DNA of 64,000 nucleotides. It comes from Stercorarius parasiticus (lineage: Eukaryota > Chordata > Aves > Charadriiformes > Stercorariidae). This document shows positions 25,241 to 36,200 of the stretch, in pieces (positions within the stretch are counted from its first letter, which is position 1; every line of letters starts with the position of its first letter). The stretch is from contig VWZL01002208.1 of assembly GCA_013396915.1 (NCBI GenBank), positions 62,001 through 126,000 on the forward strand, read 5' to 3'. Under the pieces are notes generated by a model. The model saw nothing but the letters and a program-made list of their open reading frames with translations. It made no database searches and was not told where the DNA came from. The translations under genes and the position numbers were made by a program.

Positions 25241-28200
25241 CCCTAGCAGTACTTCTCCTCAGCTTCTGGGGCTGTCCAGGCAACGCGGGGGGATTTGCTT
25301 ACACTGCCCAGCCCCTCTTCAAGCTTAAGTAGCTTTTGCCAGCTGCAGAGAGGAGTCTTTTTTAACCTAGAACTCTCTTTTAGGGTTAAACCTTTAAATT
25401 CAGCTAACTTCAGCGGATAAACCCATGCTTTATCTGTCTCCATTGATGAGAAAGGGACTTCAGGCACTTGATGTAGGAGGACTGCTTGGCCCCAGGGTAA
25501 GCTCCTCCAAGGCAGGTGTTGTCAGTACTATTTAAAGGCCAAAGTTTCCTTCTGAAACCAGGGAAGGAGTCAGAAACCACATATCTGGGAAGAGAAGGCG
25601 ACTAGGGAGGGATGAACCTCTGTCACGCTTTCAGAAGAGCCTCTTGGAGCTGAACATCTTGCCGTATAGTGGATCAAAGCCAATGAAATTGAGCCAGAGC
25701 TCAGAGCATGGGAAAAAACACAGCTCTGCTGAACTGCTTATCCCTGAGCAGCACCAGCTTAAGGCTGCCCAAAGGATCAGCAGCTTTGAATTTTTGGCCC
25801 GTGTGCCAGGAGGAACTGTAAGAGCACAAGTGTGATGGAGGCAGAGAGGACCCTTGAGAACATGCTTGTTCCTCTGGCTGCCTTGGGGAGTGCCCACCTG
25901 CCCCCCCCCACTACCCCTCTCGCGCGGGGAGAAGCCTTTGCCTCCAGCCTGCTCTGTTGCAGGCAGCCAGTGCCGGCAAAACAGCCTTTTTGGCCAGAGC
26001 AGCTCCTGACCTGATTTGTGCCTGTTGCTGGTTCTGCCTCCCAGAGGCTTCTGAGCAAGGCACGGCGCTGAAGGTAAAGCAAACCCAGGAAACACCCAAG
26101 GTGGGAAAGCATTTCTAATCCCCTTCAGGGCTGAAGCTCGGAGAACTTGAACAGCCACTGGAAAAGGCTTGAGCAGAGCTTGTCCCTGTCCCTGTAAGCA
26201 GTGGGTGTTTGCAAAGAAGAGGTTAGTCAGCGGCTCCCTTTCTGCACAGCAATAGTAATCTTGGCTTTTAATAGCTCTCCGTTAGCTCAGGAAGAAGGAG
26301 CAGCTGACCATAAAACAGCAGCAAGGACATCTGAAGAGGCCTAAAAATGTAACATGTGAATGATATGTTTTTAAATAGAGTACACAAAGGGAAAGAGAGA
26401 ACTTGGGATAAATCCAAAACTGAAAATCCAGTTTGGTGGAGTAAACGGATGCCAGGTAATGACTGAATTATCACTTAGCTTTCAAGTGAGAGGGAAGGGT
26501 TGAGCTGTTAGACCTAGACCCATTCCGGGAAAAGGGATTAAAAATTTCCAAATAAGGGACACTTTGGCTGGGAAAGGTGTATGATACTCTGTACCCACCA
26601 GGGTTTCAGCTATCAGGATATGGTGGGCTCTCAGTTGTCCAGCTGGGTCAAATCCCAACACATCACAAAGAAAATGAAAAATCCTTACTAGACAGGACAT
26701 CGCATCTAGTACTTCTCCCCCCTCAGCAGGTCAGCTATCACAGCAAAGAAAGCAAGGAGCCTAGCCTGACATGATTTGTTCTTCAGAAATCCATACCTGG
26801 CATTTTTTATTACCTTACCTTTTGGGTGCACATAATGTAATTGTTTAATATTGTTTTGCTGAAAAATCTCTAGGCTCTGGAGTCAAACTATAATTTGGAG
26901 CTGGTCTATAATTTCCACCCCCTTCCTTTCTTCCTCTTCTAAAAAACCCAGACATTATACATCTGCTTCAGCCCCTTCTTACCCTCCCATATTCTTATGG
27001 CTCCCTAAAAGTATAGCAAATGGTTCAGAGACAGCTTCAGCTGAATCCTTAAGTACTCCAGGGGGATGTCTCCAGGTGCTGTGTATCTGAGTACTGCTGT
27101 TCTGGTTCAGTCATCTTTAACTCATCCTTTCTCGCACCTGGCCTGTCTAATCTCTGTAAAATGCATTGCCTTACACAGCTTGTTGCAATTATTTCTTTAT
27201 TCTGAGCGTCGAAGAATACGTTGAACGCTTCAGCCTCATCTGTGTCATCTGTTATTTGCTGTCAAGGTCCCATAGGGCTAGGCTTCCCTTTGTCATCTTC
27301 TTTGAAGGTATTTCTGGAGCCTTTTCTTGTGCCCTTTCTGCTCCTCGCCAGCGTGTTGTGTGTTGGGAGGGTTCTTTCTATTCCGGTGTGATTGTGCTGC
27401 CACTCTACACGCTCTGTGCTCACGTGTCCTCACTCGCATTTACTGTGCAATTCTTTATTTTTAAGCCCTAAAGAGCTTGAGATGCAGCTGTAATGGCTCT
27501 TATTATTCTTCCCTTTCCTCTGCATCAGTATCATTTGCTCTTAAAAGTAAAAGGCAAACATTTTCTACTGTGAGCAAGGGAGAGAGATTTGGGGAGACAT
27601 CAATCCTGTAGGCACACTCCAAGGGATCCCTGGGTGCTGGGGGGCTCTGTCTGAGGCAGCCCCCAGTGTCGGGGGAGGAACAGGCAAAATCCAAGCTGCA
27701 TCGAGGGCTCCTCTCTGATCTGCACTCCCTTCCATCCCTTTTGTTTTGATAATCTCACCTCTTGTCAGTGGCCATCTGGGAACAGATTTCCTGCCAGGCT
27801 AATCAACTCTTATGGCACTATTCTCTTTTTCCACATCATTTTTTGCCATGTTTCAGCTTGGTACAGATACTGGTGGGAGGTGCTGTTAAGGTGAGACGTA
27901 CTATGCTAATAGGGCACGAGACCTCTGATGGCAGCGAACTAGCACGGATGGTCTGGTGGCCCCGTCTTTGTGTCAGTCTCACAGAGATCAGGCATCTGCA
28001 GTCTCAAAGGAAACACGGTCGATCTTGCCTGAATGGAGGATGAGCGGAGGAGCAGCTCCTTGTGCTGTAATTCAGGGTATCAGAACGGCACGATTTTATT
28101 TATGTTATGTGCTTAACAGGGGTACTTCAGTACACACCAAAAAAACTTCTTTGGAAGACACCAGGATTGAGATCCCTAAAGCGATATAGAAAAACATGCT

Positions 28201-29329
28201 TAAAGCTGTATGTGAAGGTCGTTTAAGATTGCGAGATCCAAGAGAAGGGCTGGAGAGATTCTGTGCCAGCTTCAAAGAAACACGGATACCGAGGAAGCAT
28301 TAAAAATTTTGTTTCATGCCAAAATGCAGCTTAATAAAAGAATAGCAGATAACAACAGGAGACCTGGGTAACTGTGGTCCCATTGCACATCAATACCTGT
28401 GAAAAGTGGATGTGTGCTTTGAGTGGGTTATAGCTGAGCTGGACGGGTCAGTGACGGAGCCAGAGATACAAGTCCTGTAAAATAGGAACATAAATACTTA
28501 AAACCTTTTCTACCTTAAGAAGGGACTCCTGGGAGTCTTCAGCTGAGTTTTCCTGACTTGGACTCAGGTCAGGCTTGGCACAGGAATGCTCTGAAATCAT
28601 TCAGCTGCTTTGTGTCCTTGGACAGAAGTAGACATTTTTCTTGGGCCAAATTTGAATCCAAAACCTGCTTGGCTAGGAACCTTTAATAGCTGGCAATCTT
28701 TCAGCTGGTCTGCCATAATAGAGACACAGGAAATAGGTGCTGTTTTTCAGTAGCTTAAGAAACAGTCCAAAGTGGCTTTTCGCTTACCTTGGTAAACCCA
28801 GTGTGAAGGTCACCAGGTTAATTTCTGACTTGTAGTAATGTACTTGTTGATAATCCAGCTCTCAGCGGGCCAATTCAAATTTTATTCTAGTCTCCAGATG
28901 CTATCCAGCTCCTGCTCTGAGACCCTGCTCACGTTTTTAGCATGCTCCTGCCTGGTTTATTTGTGAAAATGGAAGAGACACCTAAAGAACAGCATCCTTA
29001 ATTCCTTCCAACGTAGCTTCTTTGTCCTGAAACATCCCAGATGACTGACTGTGAAGAAACAGTGATATAATTTCAGTGCACCAAACTGTGACCCAGGACA
29101 TAGATTAGGTTCTTAAATGATGAAATCCTGTTCTTGGTCTGGAGCTGGAAACCAGGGCTTGAACTTCCCAAGCTACCACCTGAGGCCATTGCCCTGTTGC
29201 CTCGTGTTATACTGGCTGCTACTGCTGAGAGGGTTTGGCTCTGTGACCTTCATGACTTCCCTTCCAGTAGTCGCAGGCTGCTCCTGTATCTCCACTGATC
29301 CACCTTTTCATTGGGCTCGACAAGGCTGG
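25241..29329. other. Unique noncoding DNA
   Basis: No gene is recognised. A run of nine C lies at about 25901-25909, next to a small CGCGCGG cluster. The interval 28190-29115 has no significant frame and no identifiable repeat. A 9-bp stem with one bulged G (CTGGGGGGCT at 27637-27646, AGCCCCCAG at 27658-27666, 11-base loop) is the only obvious local fold. Confidence 0.5.
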
Positions 29330-29606
29330 CTCCTTCATCCTCTCTCCTCAGGATGTGTGCCTCTGACCATGACAGAAGCCTCTGCTGGACCTTCTCAGTT
29401 TTCTCCTAATTCCTCTAGAACTCAGGATCAGGACCCGGTACGCCAGGCACAGCCCTCTCGGTGCTGTGTAGGTGATGATAGCTTCCCTCAACCTGCTGGC
29501 CATGCTCCTCCTAATGTACACCAGCCTCAGGTTTACCTTTTTTCAACGAGATCTCACTGTTATCATTCAACCTGGTGCCCACAGTAACCCCTAGGTCCTT
29601 TCCAGA
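29330..29606 (-). mobile_element. Diverged CR1 LINE fragment (internal ORF2 part)
   Basis: The plus strand matches the antisense of CR1 ORF2. The clearest part runs from about 29437 to 29606: GGTACGCCAGGCACAGCC, then TCCCTCAACCTGCTGGCCA, TGCTCCTCCTAATG, CAACCTGGTGCCCACAG and CCCCTAGGTCCTTTCC. These correspond in order to the CR1 antisense blocks for 'cagtactccaggtgtgg', 'tccctggacctgctggcca' and 'ccaccaggacccccaggtcc'. The left edge, before about 29437, is uncertain. The 3' UTR and octamer end are absent. Substitutions and indels are frequent, so this is an old copy. Confidence 0.6.
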
Positions 29607-30274
29607 ATTGGTAGGCTTGATTTTGATGGAAAATGAATGGATATGATTGACCTGATATGAAATATTAAATCTCCCTGCAAGGTGGGATTTCGTAAATTAC
29701 ATGCTTGCAAAATCAAAGAGCACTCAAATCTTTTCCAGTGAAGAAACTGGGAAACACAACTGGGGTGTCTTTTTTGGGGTAAAAGCCCAGAAGACTTAGG
29801 ACCACCAGAGCTCTTGTGGACGTGATTTTTGTTCCATATATCTGCAAATGCATGGACTAGAAGCTGCATTTACTGAGTGCACAGCGCAGCTGCTGTTATA
29901 AATGCTGCTTTTAACTGGTCCCGGTATATATAGCCCATATAGCTCCGTGTGATCCCTATCAGGACACACGTGTAGAAGTTCCATTATGGATTCAGGCTTA
30001 GCTAATGAATGAAAACAAGGGACATGCCCCCGCGCTCAGTAGGGTGTTTCTGTTCAGCTGTCAGCCTCTCCAGCGTTTCCTGGGCTCTTGGCTGTTCTGG
30101 CTTGTGTTGGCCGGGGCGCTTGGAGGCCGGCTGTCAGTCTGGATCCCACGCTGCCAGCCCACCACGAGTCACACTGACCCAAACATCCATTTGGCCCATT
30201 ATCACTTTTCTCTATTCCTGTCAGACTAGTATTTTCATTTCTGAAAAAAAACCATAACTTCTGACGGTCTCATC

Positions 30275-30314
30275 ATTAAATCCAGTTTGGAAATCAGAAA
30301 AAAAAAAAAAAAAA
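30275..30314 (+). other. ATTAAA followed 17 bp later by A17; possible retrocopy tail
   Basis: The poly(A) signal variant ATTAAA (30275-30280) is followed after 17 bases by 17 consecutive A (30298-30314). The spacing and order equal a polyadenylated mRNA 3' end integrated in sense orientation. I do not recognise a parent transcript in the preceding 300 bp and see no clear target-site duplication. A simple A tract is the alternative. Confidence 0.25.
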
Positions 30315-30712
30315 GACGAAACAGCACTATCCAGAGTTGTCTTTCCCATCTCCCTGCTGCATTACAGAGAACATGCATCCCTGTGCCCAGATGGGGAGGC
30401 AAATGCTCCGGGATGCATGCGTCTGCTGAAGGTTCCACCGGATTTACCTTCTGCATTACCTCGTCTCCTGCAGACCTACAGCAACCCCAAGCTGCCTGAA
30501 TGTGAATACAAGCATAACTGTGGCAATAGTTTTCATTACAATATTGTTGTCCCAGCTGCCCCTCCACGTTCCATTTTACTTCATGTGGGAAGGGGATGCG
30601 GTGCAGTGGATATTCTTTCTCCCTCCTCTTCCATGCAGCTGACGGGCAGCTCACTGCAACCTTTCCCCCTGCCTTGCATCTGCTGTGTGGGCCATAGCAT
30701 GGGCAGGATGCC

Positions 30713-30735
30713 GTGGTTGTGGTTGTGGTTGTGGT
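30713..30735 (+). repeat. Short (GTGGTT) hexamer repeat, about 3.8 copies
   Basis: GTGGTT is repeated three times followed by GTGGT. It is short and of minor significance. Confidence 0.75.
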
Positions 30736-32298
30736 GGATTGGCCCCTGCACTGGTGCTGAGCATGGTGCTCTGAAGTCTTTTGTCACGCAGATTTTCCTG
30801 CCCTTTGATTGTGCGTAAAACCTGGGCTCAAGGTGATCAGCATCAGAGCTGTTAGAGGGAGATTTGTAAAGACGGCAAGCACTGGAGAGTCCTGAACACT
30901 CTCTGGTCTGAGAGGCTGATGACAAAAAATGTGTCTTATTTCAGTTAGCCTGATCTGATTTCACAATTCAACCACAGGGTCTTATCTATGCATACCTTCA
31001 AAATTGAAGAGCCCTCGGCTTTCAGAAGTAACTTCACCTTTTATCTGATGTGCTCAGTGGGCTGAGCTGCTCCAGTTTTAGTTTTCCAGCACTTAAAAAT
31101 TATAAGCTGAGCTTTCCTATGGACACTTGCAATTTTTTCATCAGCCTTTTGAAAGCATGGGGTGTGGAACTGAACACAGCCCCTTCCTTTTGCCTCACCA
31201 GATGCTGGCTGCACTATCTGTAAGATTGCTCTTGCCAGTGCTTCCTGGTGGTCCCTGCTGCTCAGCACATGGGAGCTCTCTGGAGCATCCCTGGAGCACC
31301 CGGTAGAGTGCAGAGCAGGGATCCTTGGGATGTCTAGACCTTCCAGTGCTGGAAGATCTTCTAGAAGATGACCTCAATCAGAGTGCACCTGCCTGGAAAA
31401 TCTGGATTCCCCAGTACACATCCCACAAGTAGTGTGATGTAGCCTCTGCTCACACTCTCAGGGCATTGGGACCCCTCACATACACCAAGCATCATCAAAA
31501 AATTGCCAGCATAGGCAATACAAGTAGTCCTCTCGTTTGTGATGGTGTTACTGCAGCACTCACAGGTCATGGAAGGGTCCCGGCATCTTCAACACACCTG
31601 GGTCACCATGATGTATGTCAATAAAGCCAGTGTGCTAGGAAGGGGAAAGGGTGTCAGCCTGCCTCTGGTGAAGACCCCTGAATTATGAAACACGGGTGAA
31701 GGGAAATGGTGGACATCCCAGGCATCCAGCAGTTTCTTCAGCAAAATGAGTGTATTAATTTCTACCTGCTTGGCACAATCAGAAGTCAGACTACTAACAA
31801 TTGCTTGAAGCAAGATTATTAATGATTACTAGGACAAGAGCCAATTACACAAGCGAGCAATGGGTCGATTATCCCAACTAAAAGCACTTACTTGATGTCT
31901 GGCATTCCCGGTGGCAGGGTTAATGTGTTCATGAAATACATCTTCTCCTCCTAAGCAAAGGTTGCAGATTTCTCCTGCCTGCAGAGTGCTCTCTATCCTG
32001 TACCGTACAACTTTGCTGTGCAATTCTCCCAACAAGAAGTGTTACAGCCGTACCCTGATTCTCCATCCCACTTCTCCCTTCATCCAGGATGCTAGCAGAA
32101 AACTGTCAAGGTTGAGCCATCTTAGTGTATTTGAGGAGATCAGCTAAGTCACCTGAGAGTGGCACCTGCCCAACTACAAACTCTTTCATAAGCATCTTAC
32201 AGTCTTCACTGGTGCTGTGCTAAGGCAAGAACTGAAGCGTAGTTCAAATGGTGTCACTGATGTTAGCGTGCGCAGTGTGCCAGGAGCGATGGGTGCAA

Positions 32299-32333
32299 CC
32301 CTGGAGCAGGGATGGAGGAACCCTGCTCCTGGG
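32299..32333. other. Imperfect hairpin, 12 of 13 bp paired, 9-base loop
   Basis: CCCTGGAGCAGGG (32299-32311) pairs with CCCTGCTCCTGGG (32321-32333), with a single T-T mismatch and loop ATGGAGGAA. It is too short for a canonical miRNA precursor, and flanking bases do not extend the stem. By rough count, one such stem is expected by chance in a window this size. Confidence 0.4.
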
Positions 32334-33183
32334 GATAGACAGGCCATGTGTCCTGCCAATGTGGTTTGCACAGGGCCGCTTGCAAAAGTTAAAAGTTGGC
32401 CGTTTCTGCCACCAGCTGAGATGATGCCTAGGACATGGTAGATGCTAGGAGGGATAGCAGATACTATGACAATGAGTAAGAGTGTGCCTGTGTGACACCT
32501 CCTCTCTCCTAAACTGGGAGCATTAACAGAGAATCAACTGTTCAAACAGGTAGATACTGTCGGGGTGGACACCCATCTGTAATCAAGCACCTTAAATATC
32601 AGTTCTCTGTTGTGACATCTGAGGTGTGTGATAGAAATCCCTCATGAATGAAACCTGGAAGAGTCTACAGACAGTTGTGCATGTGATTGCCATACAATAA
32701 AGCTACAAAGGAAGTCAATGGAAGGCTGTAGAGCAAGGTGGTCCAGGTCCTTTTCTCTCTGGTTTCTCAGATCTGGGATACTGGCTTGTGTATTAATGGG
32801 ACTCCTGACTTTTTCCCTTCCTTATGACCCTGAACAGAGGTCAGTAGCTTTTGATTAGGCAGATGTTTGTCAAAGCAGGACTTGGAGCTCTCTGCAGCCT
32901 CTGCTCCAACAGTGTGACTACCTACAGTGAGGGCAGAAGAGCAGAGCAAGCAGGCAGCACATCACCTCATTGCTGCCTAGTCCAGATGAGCGATGGCAGC
33001 GAGGCTGAGGACGGTACCTCCCATGCCTTCACATCGGTGAACAAGTGGAACAAAACTTGTATCTGGGAACATCCCCTGCAAGTGGCCCTCTCAAAGCACT
33101 GGAACTGGCTCAGCATGCAGCAAAGCCCCCTGAATTCTTGTGGAATAAGGAAAGGATGGTTGAATTTCAGGGTTTCGGTTTAA

Positions 33184-33266
33184 GCAGGTGACCAGGGTGA
33201 GAGAACTAGGACAGGTTAATGTTTGATTAAGGGGCAGTATTTATCTATTTAACCCTGGTCACCTGC
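33184..33266. repeat. 15-bp perfect inverted repeat around a 53-bp centre
   Basis: GCAGGTGACCAGGGT at 33184-33198 is exactly complementary in reverse to ACCCTGGTCACCTGC at 33252-33266. Each arm contains an E-box core (CAGGTG/CACCTG) and a GGTGACC. By simple expectation, a 15-bp perfect pair within 100 bp should occur well under once per 64 kb (about 0.006). No target-site duplication is visible outside the arms, and neither strand resembles a known avian DNA transposon terminus. It may be the termini of a tiny foldback element, a cruciform-prone site, or paired binding sites. Confidence 0.6.
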
Positions 33267-36200
33267 CATGTGCCACCATATAGCAAGCAAAAAATGCCAA
33301 AAAATACCAAGTACATAATTGTTAGTGAGGGCTGGGAGGTGATGGAAGACAGTCTGTAGGCCACAACCCAACTGTAGAAATGGCTGAACAACCACGTCAG
33401 GTTGAATTCCAAGTCCATTCAGTAGGAGGCTCTCCTCTACTAAAAGCCGAGAGCAGAATATGGAAATAATCCCCAAACACAGAAGCCTTCTACACCAGGG
33501 ACCATGGCAGGGCACAGGGCAGAGGTGTGGTGGAGGGAGATAAACTATTTGCATAGCTAAGGAGTCATAAAAGCTTGTTTACTCAAAATGAACCGCTTTG
33601 GTTTACTGCACGACATCACTGAGACCTGGGACAATAAGGATATTCTCTGATGAGATGGTGCTGTTTTCCATATTTTCAGAGAACAAGACCTATTATAACA
33701 AAAACCAGCCAGAACTGCATCTTCAGAGAGCTCCCTCTGGTACGCAGACAAAAATGCCACCATCTGGAGAACTCACCTCAAGGAGGAGCCCCTTAAAAGC
33801 TACCGATCCCTCCTCTGGAGGGGTGATGGAGTTGGGATAGCAGGAAATCTCAGTTCCAGCCCAGTGATATCAGCTCAGATGCTTCAATTCAAGCTTAGTG
33901 AGGAGTGGATTCATCAGATGAAGTTCTGTAAGGGGTCAGGGGAAATCCAAAAGGCAAGGATTTGAGCACAGTGTAATGGGAGACACATGTTGTCAGAAAA
34001 GAGAGGGATGTGTATGATAAGTTAAGCCCAATTACGCTTGGTACAAGTCCAAGGATGCCCTTGGGGCTGTGCCAAGCTTAGCAGAGTGTACGCTGGCTTG
34101 AAAACAGCTCAGCAAAGAAGAAAAAGCAGGGTGTGCAATGGAGGTGGTAGAAAGATTCTCTGAACCTGAAAAACAGAGAAGACAACCAGATTGGAGGCCC
34201 TCAGCTGAGACTTATGGGCTGTGAATGACCTCTGGTAATGAAAAAATCAGAAAACTAATGCTAGAGGCTTGTAGAGTGGAGATATGAAGTGTTTGCACAA
34301 ATACCGGAAGAGAACAATACTGTGAGGGAAATGGATCCTTGACTGACTGCGAGGCTGATGAAGTTAACGATGACTTCAGCAAGCTGAAGCAGCTGCTGTT
34401 CTTGCAGCTCTTTCTGTAATGGGAAAATGGAATAAGTCCAGGCAACAGAGAAACGACACCAACTTCACAAAGTGATTCGTTGCAAAAAGCAGGTTTGGAG
34501 ATCCTGGGAAAGCACATAGAGGAAACGTCTGAGTGAATGGGTTTTGGAGAAGGTAAAGGTAAAGGAAATAAGTGATGAACTTTTAGACTAGCAGAAAGTA
34601 ATTAAAGCAGTTCTTTGCAGCTGAGAAGGGGCACTGTATGTGTGTGTGAATATTTTTGACTCATTACAAACTAAAATAATGAATCTTTATTATCACAGAC
34701 CAGAGCTCAGGAACATGGCCTGGAATAACTTGTAGGACCATAGGGCAAAAGGGATGGATGGAGGTTCTCGGAGGTTCCTGCCTATGCCAGTAAAGAAAAC
34801 AGACCAGAGACTGCTCTTTGGCCTGGAGGTCAAATGACTCAATATGGCTCATGTGCACATGGCCAAACAGGCATTCCTCCTGTGCAGGATGGCTGTGCCC
34901 AAACTCCCTGGGGGAATTCCCTGTCTTGTGCTAGGTGTAGTATCAAGTCTCGCAGTTTTCTGCGTGCATGCTCGTTGTCCTGGGCCAAAGCTGTGCCAAG
35001 ATCCATGCAAACTGTTGAATAGTCTGGCCATATGTGGGACTGGGCTAAGCCTGGGTCCTCTTTTATCTACTAGTAAAGGAAGAGGCTGTGAGCGCAGAGC
35101 CTCTCTTGCACCCATGCAGTTTGCTAGGTGTCTTTGCAGTGCTTTCAACTTTCAGCTAGTGTAAAAGATGTGATAGAGAACAGGTAAGCCTTGCAAGGCA
35201 CCCATCAACCTCAAACTCTTGGCCACATACAGTGGTTCTGTAGCCCAGTATAGCAGTGAAAATGCTGCAAGCATGCAGATATGCGGGCTTATTCCCACGT
35301 GGAAGTGGTATGTTGGAATATCTCTTCTCTGTTCACATCACATCACAACCTAAGCAGGCACAGTTACGTCAGCACAAACTTGGAGACTAGACTGCCAAAA
35401 ACATTTAATCCAAAGCCACAACACAGGGAGAGAAAGCAGATATGAACTGGGAGAGCCAGGAAGAACAGTAACGGAGCACATGCATCCTGTACTGGAAGAA
35501 ATAGCAAAGACCAACAAAAAAAAGGAATTTACATGTAGAAATGAGGTGAGATTTGTTAGGAGTTTCCAGATCCAATAGCCCAATAGAGGCGAAGCAGCTA
35601 CAGCTCCTCATTCCCAGGTCCAGGCAGTAGTAAGTCTGATAGGATGAATGACTGTTAGTGTAAAATTTACATATATACATATATCCAATATGAGTCTCTC
35701 CAGTAGCTGGGCTTAGACAGTCTGCCTAGTAGCTGCTCCTGGATCCTAGGTCTCCCCAGTTTCTGGCATCTGGGCATATGAGCTCCTAAGACCCACAGCC
35801 CCACTCCAGTTGCTCAGACCCCCTCACACACTGGGGACACACGCACTCCTTCCCATTCTCTGCCTTTTAGTCCTCCTCTAAACATCCCCAAATGTCTTGT
35901 GCAATCCTCAAATGCCCTTCCTGGCATCACATAACATGTCCTGTCCCCTCAGGCAGTGACCCTTCTCAGCCTGTGAGGCTATCTGAAGAGCTGCTCCCAT
36001 TGACTTGTCCAGTGGGTGTCCCACCTGGACCATGAGGCTGATGGCTCTCCTGGAGAGGCAAAGGAGGAGCTGGGGTGAGGCACTGTGTTCACTCTAATTA
36101 GGTTATTGTGGTGTGTGGAGATGAGCTAACAAGCATTGCAAAACTACTGTTCCTGGGGAAAGGTGGCTTGAAACAAAATTTCTCTTAGAGAACAGTAACA

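Larger units (their letters stand above)
29607..33183. other. Unique noncoding DNA with small structures
   Basis: No gene is recognised. It includes a 17-base A tract at 30298, an imperfect GTGGTT repeat at 30713-30735, a perfect 14-bp palindrome (ATCTTCTAGAAGAT) near 31358-31371 and the hairpin at 32299. The plus-strand frame 32851-33183 has no recognisable domain. Confidence 0.5.

Noticed and set aside
25494..25520. GTAAGCTCCTCCAAGGCAGG as an ancient L2/L3 end
   Set aside because: Only about 20 bp match, with no collinear downstream block, unlike the site at 41515.
31155..31215. Possible decayed antisense CR1 (GTGTGGAACTGAACACAGCC ... TGCCTCACCAGATGCTGG)
   Set aside because: It resembles the CR1 block around 'aactggacacagtactcc ... 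gcctcaccagtgctg', but only over about 50 bp with a gap and no flanking CR1 sequence.
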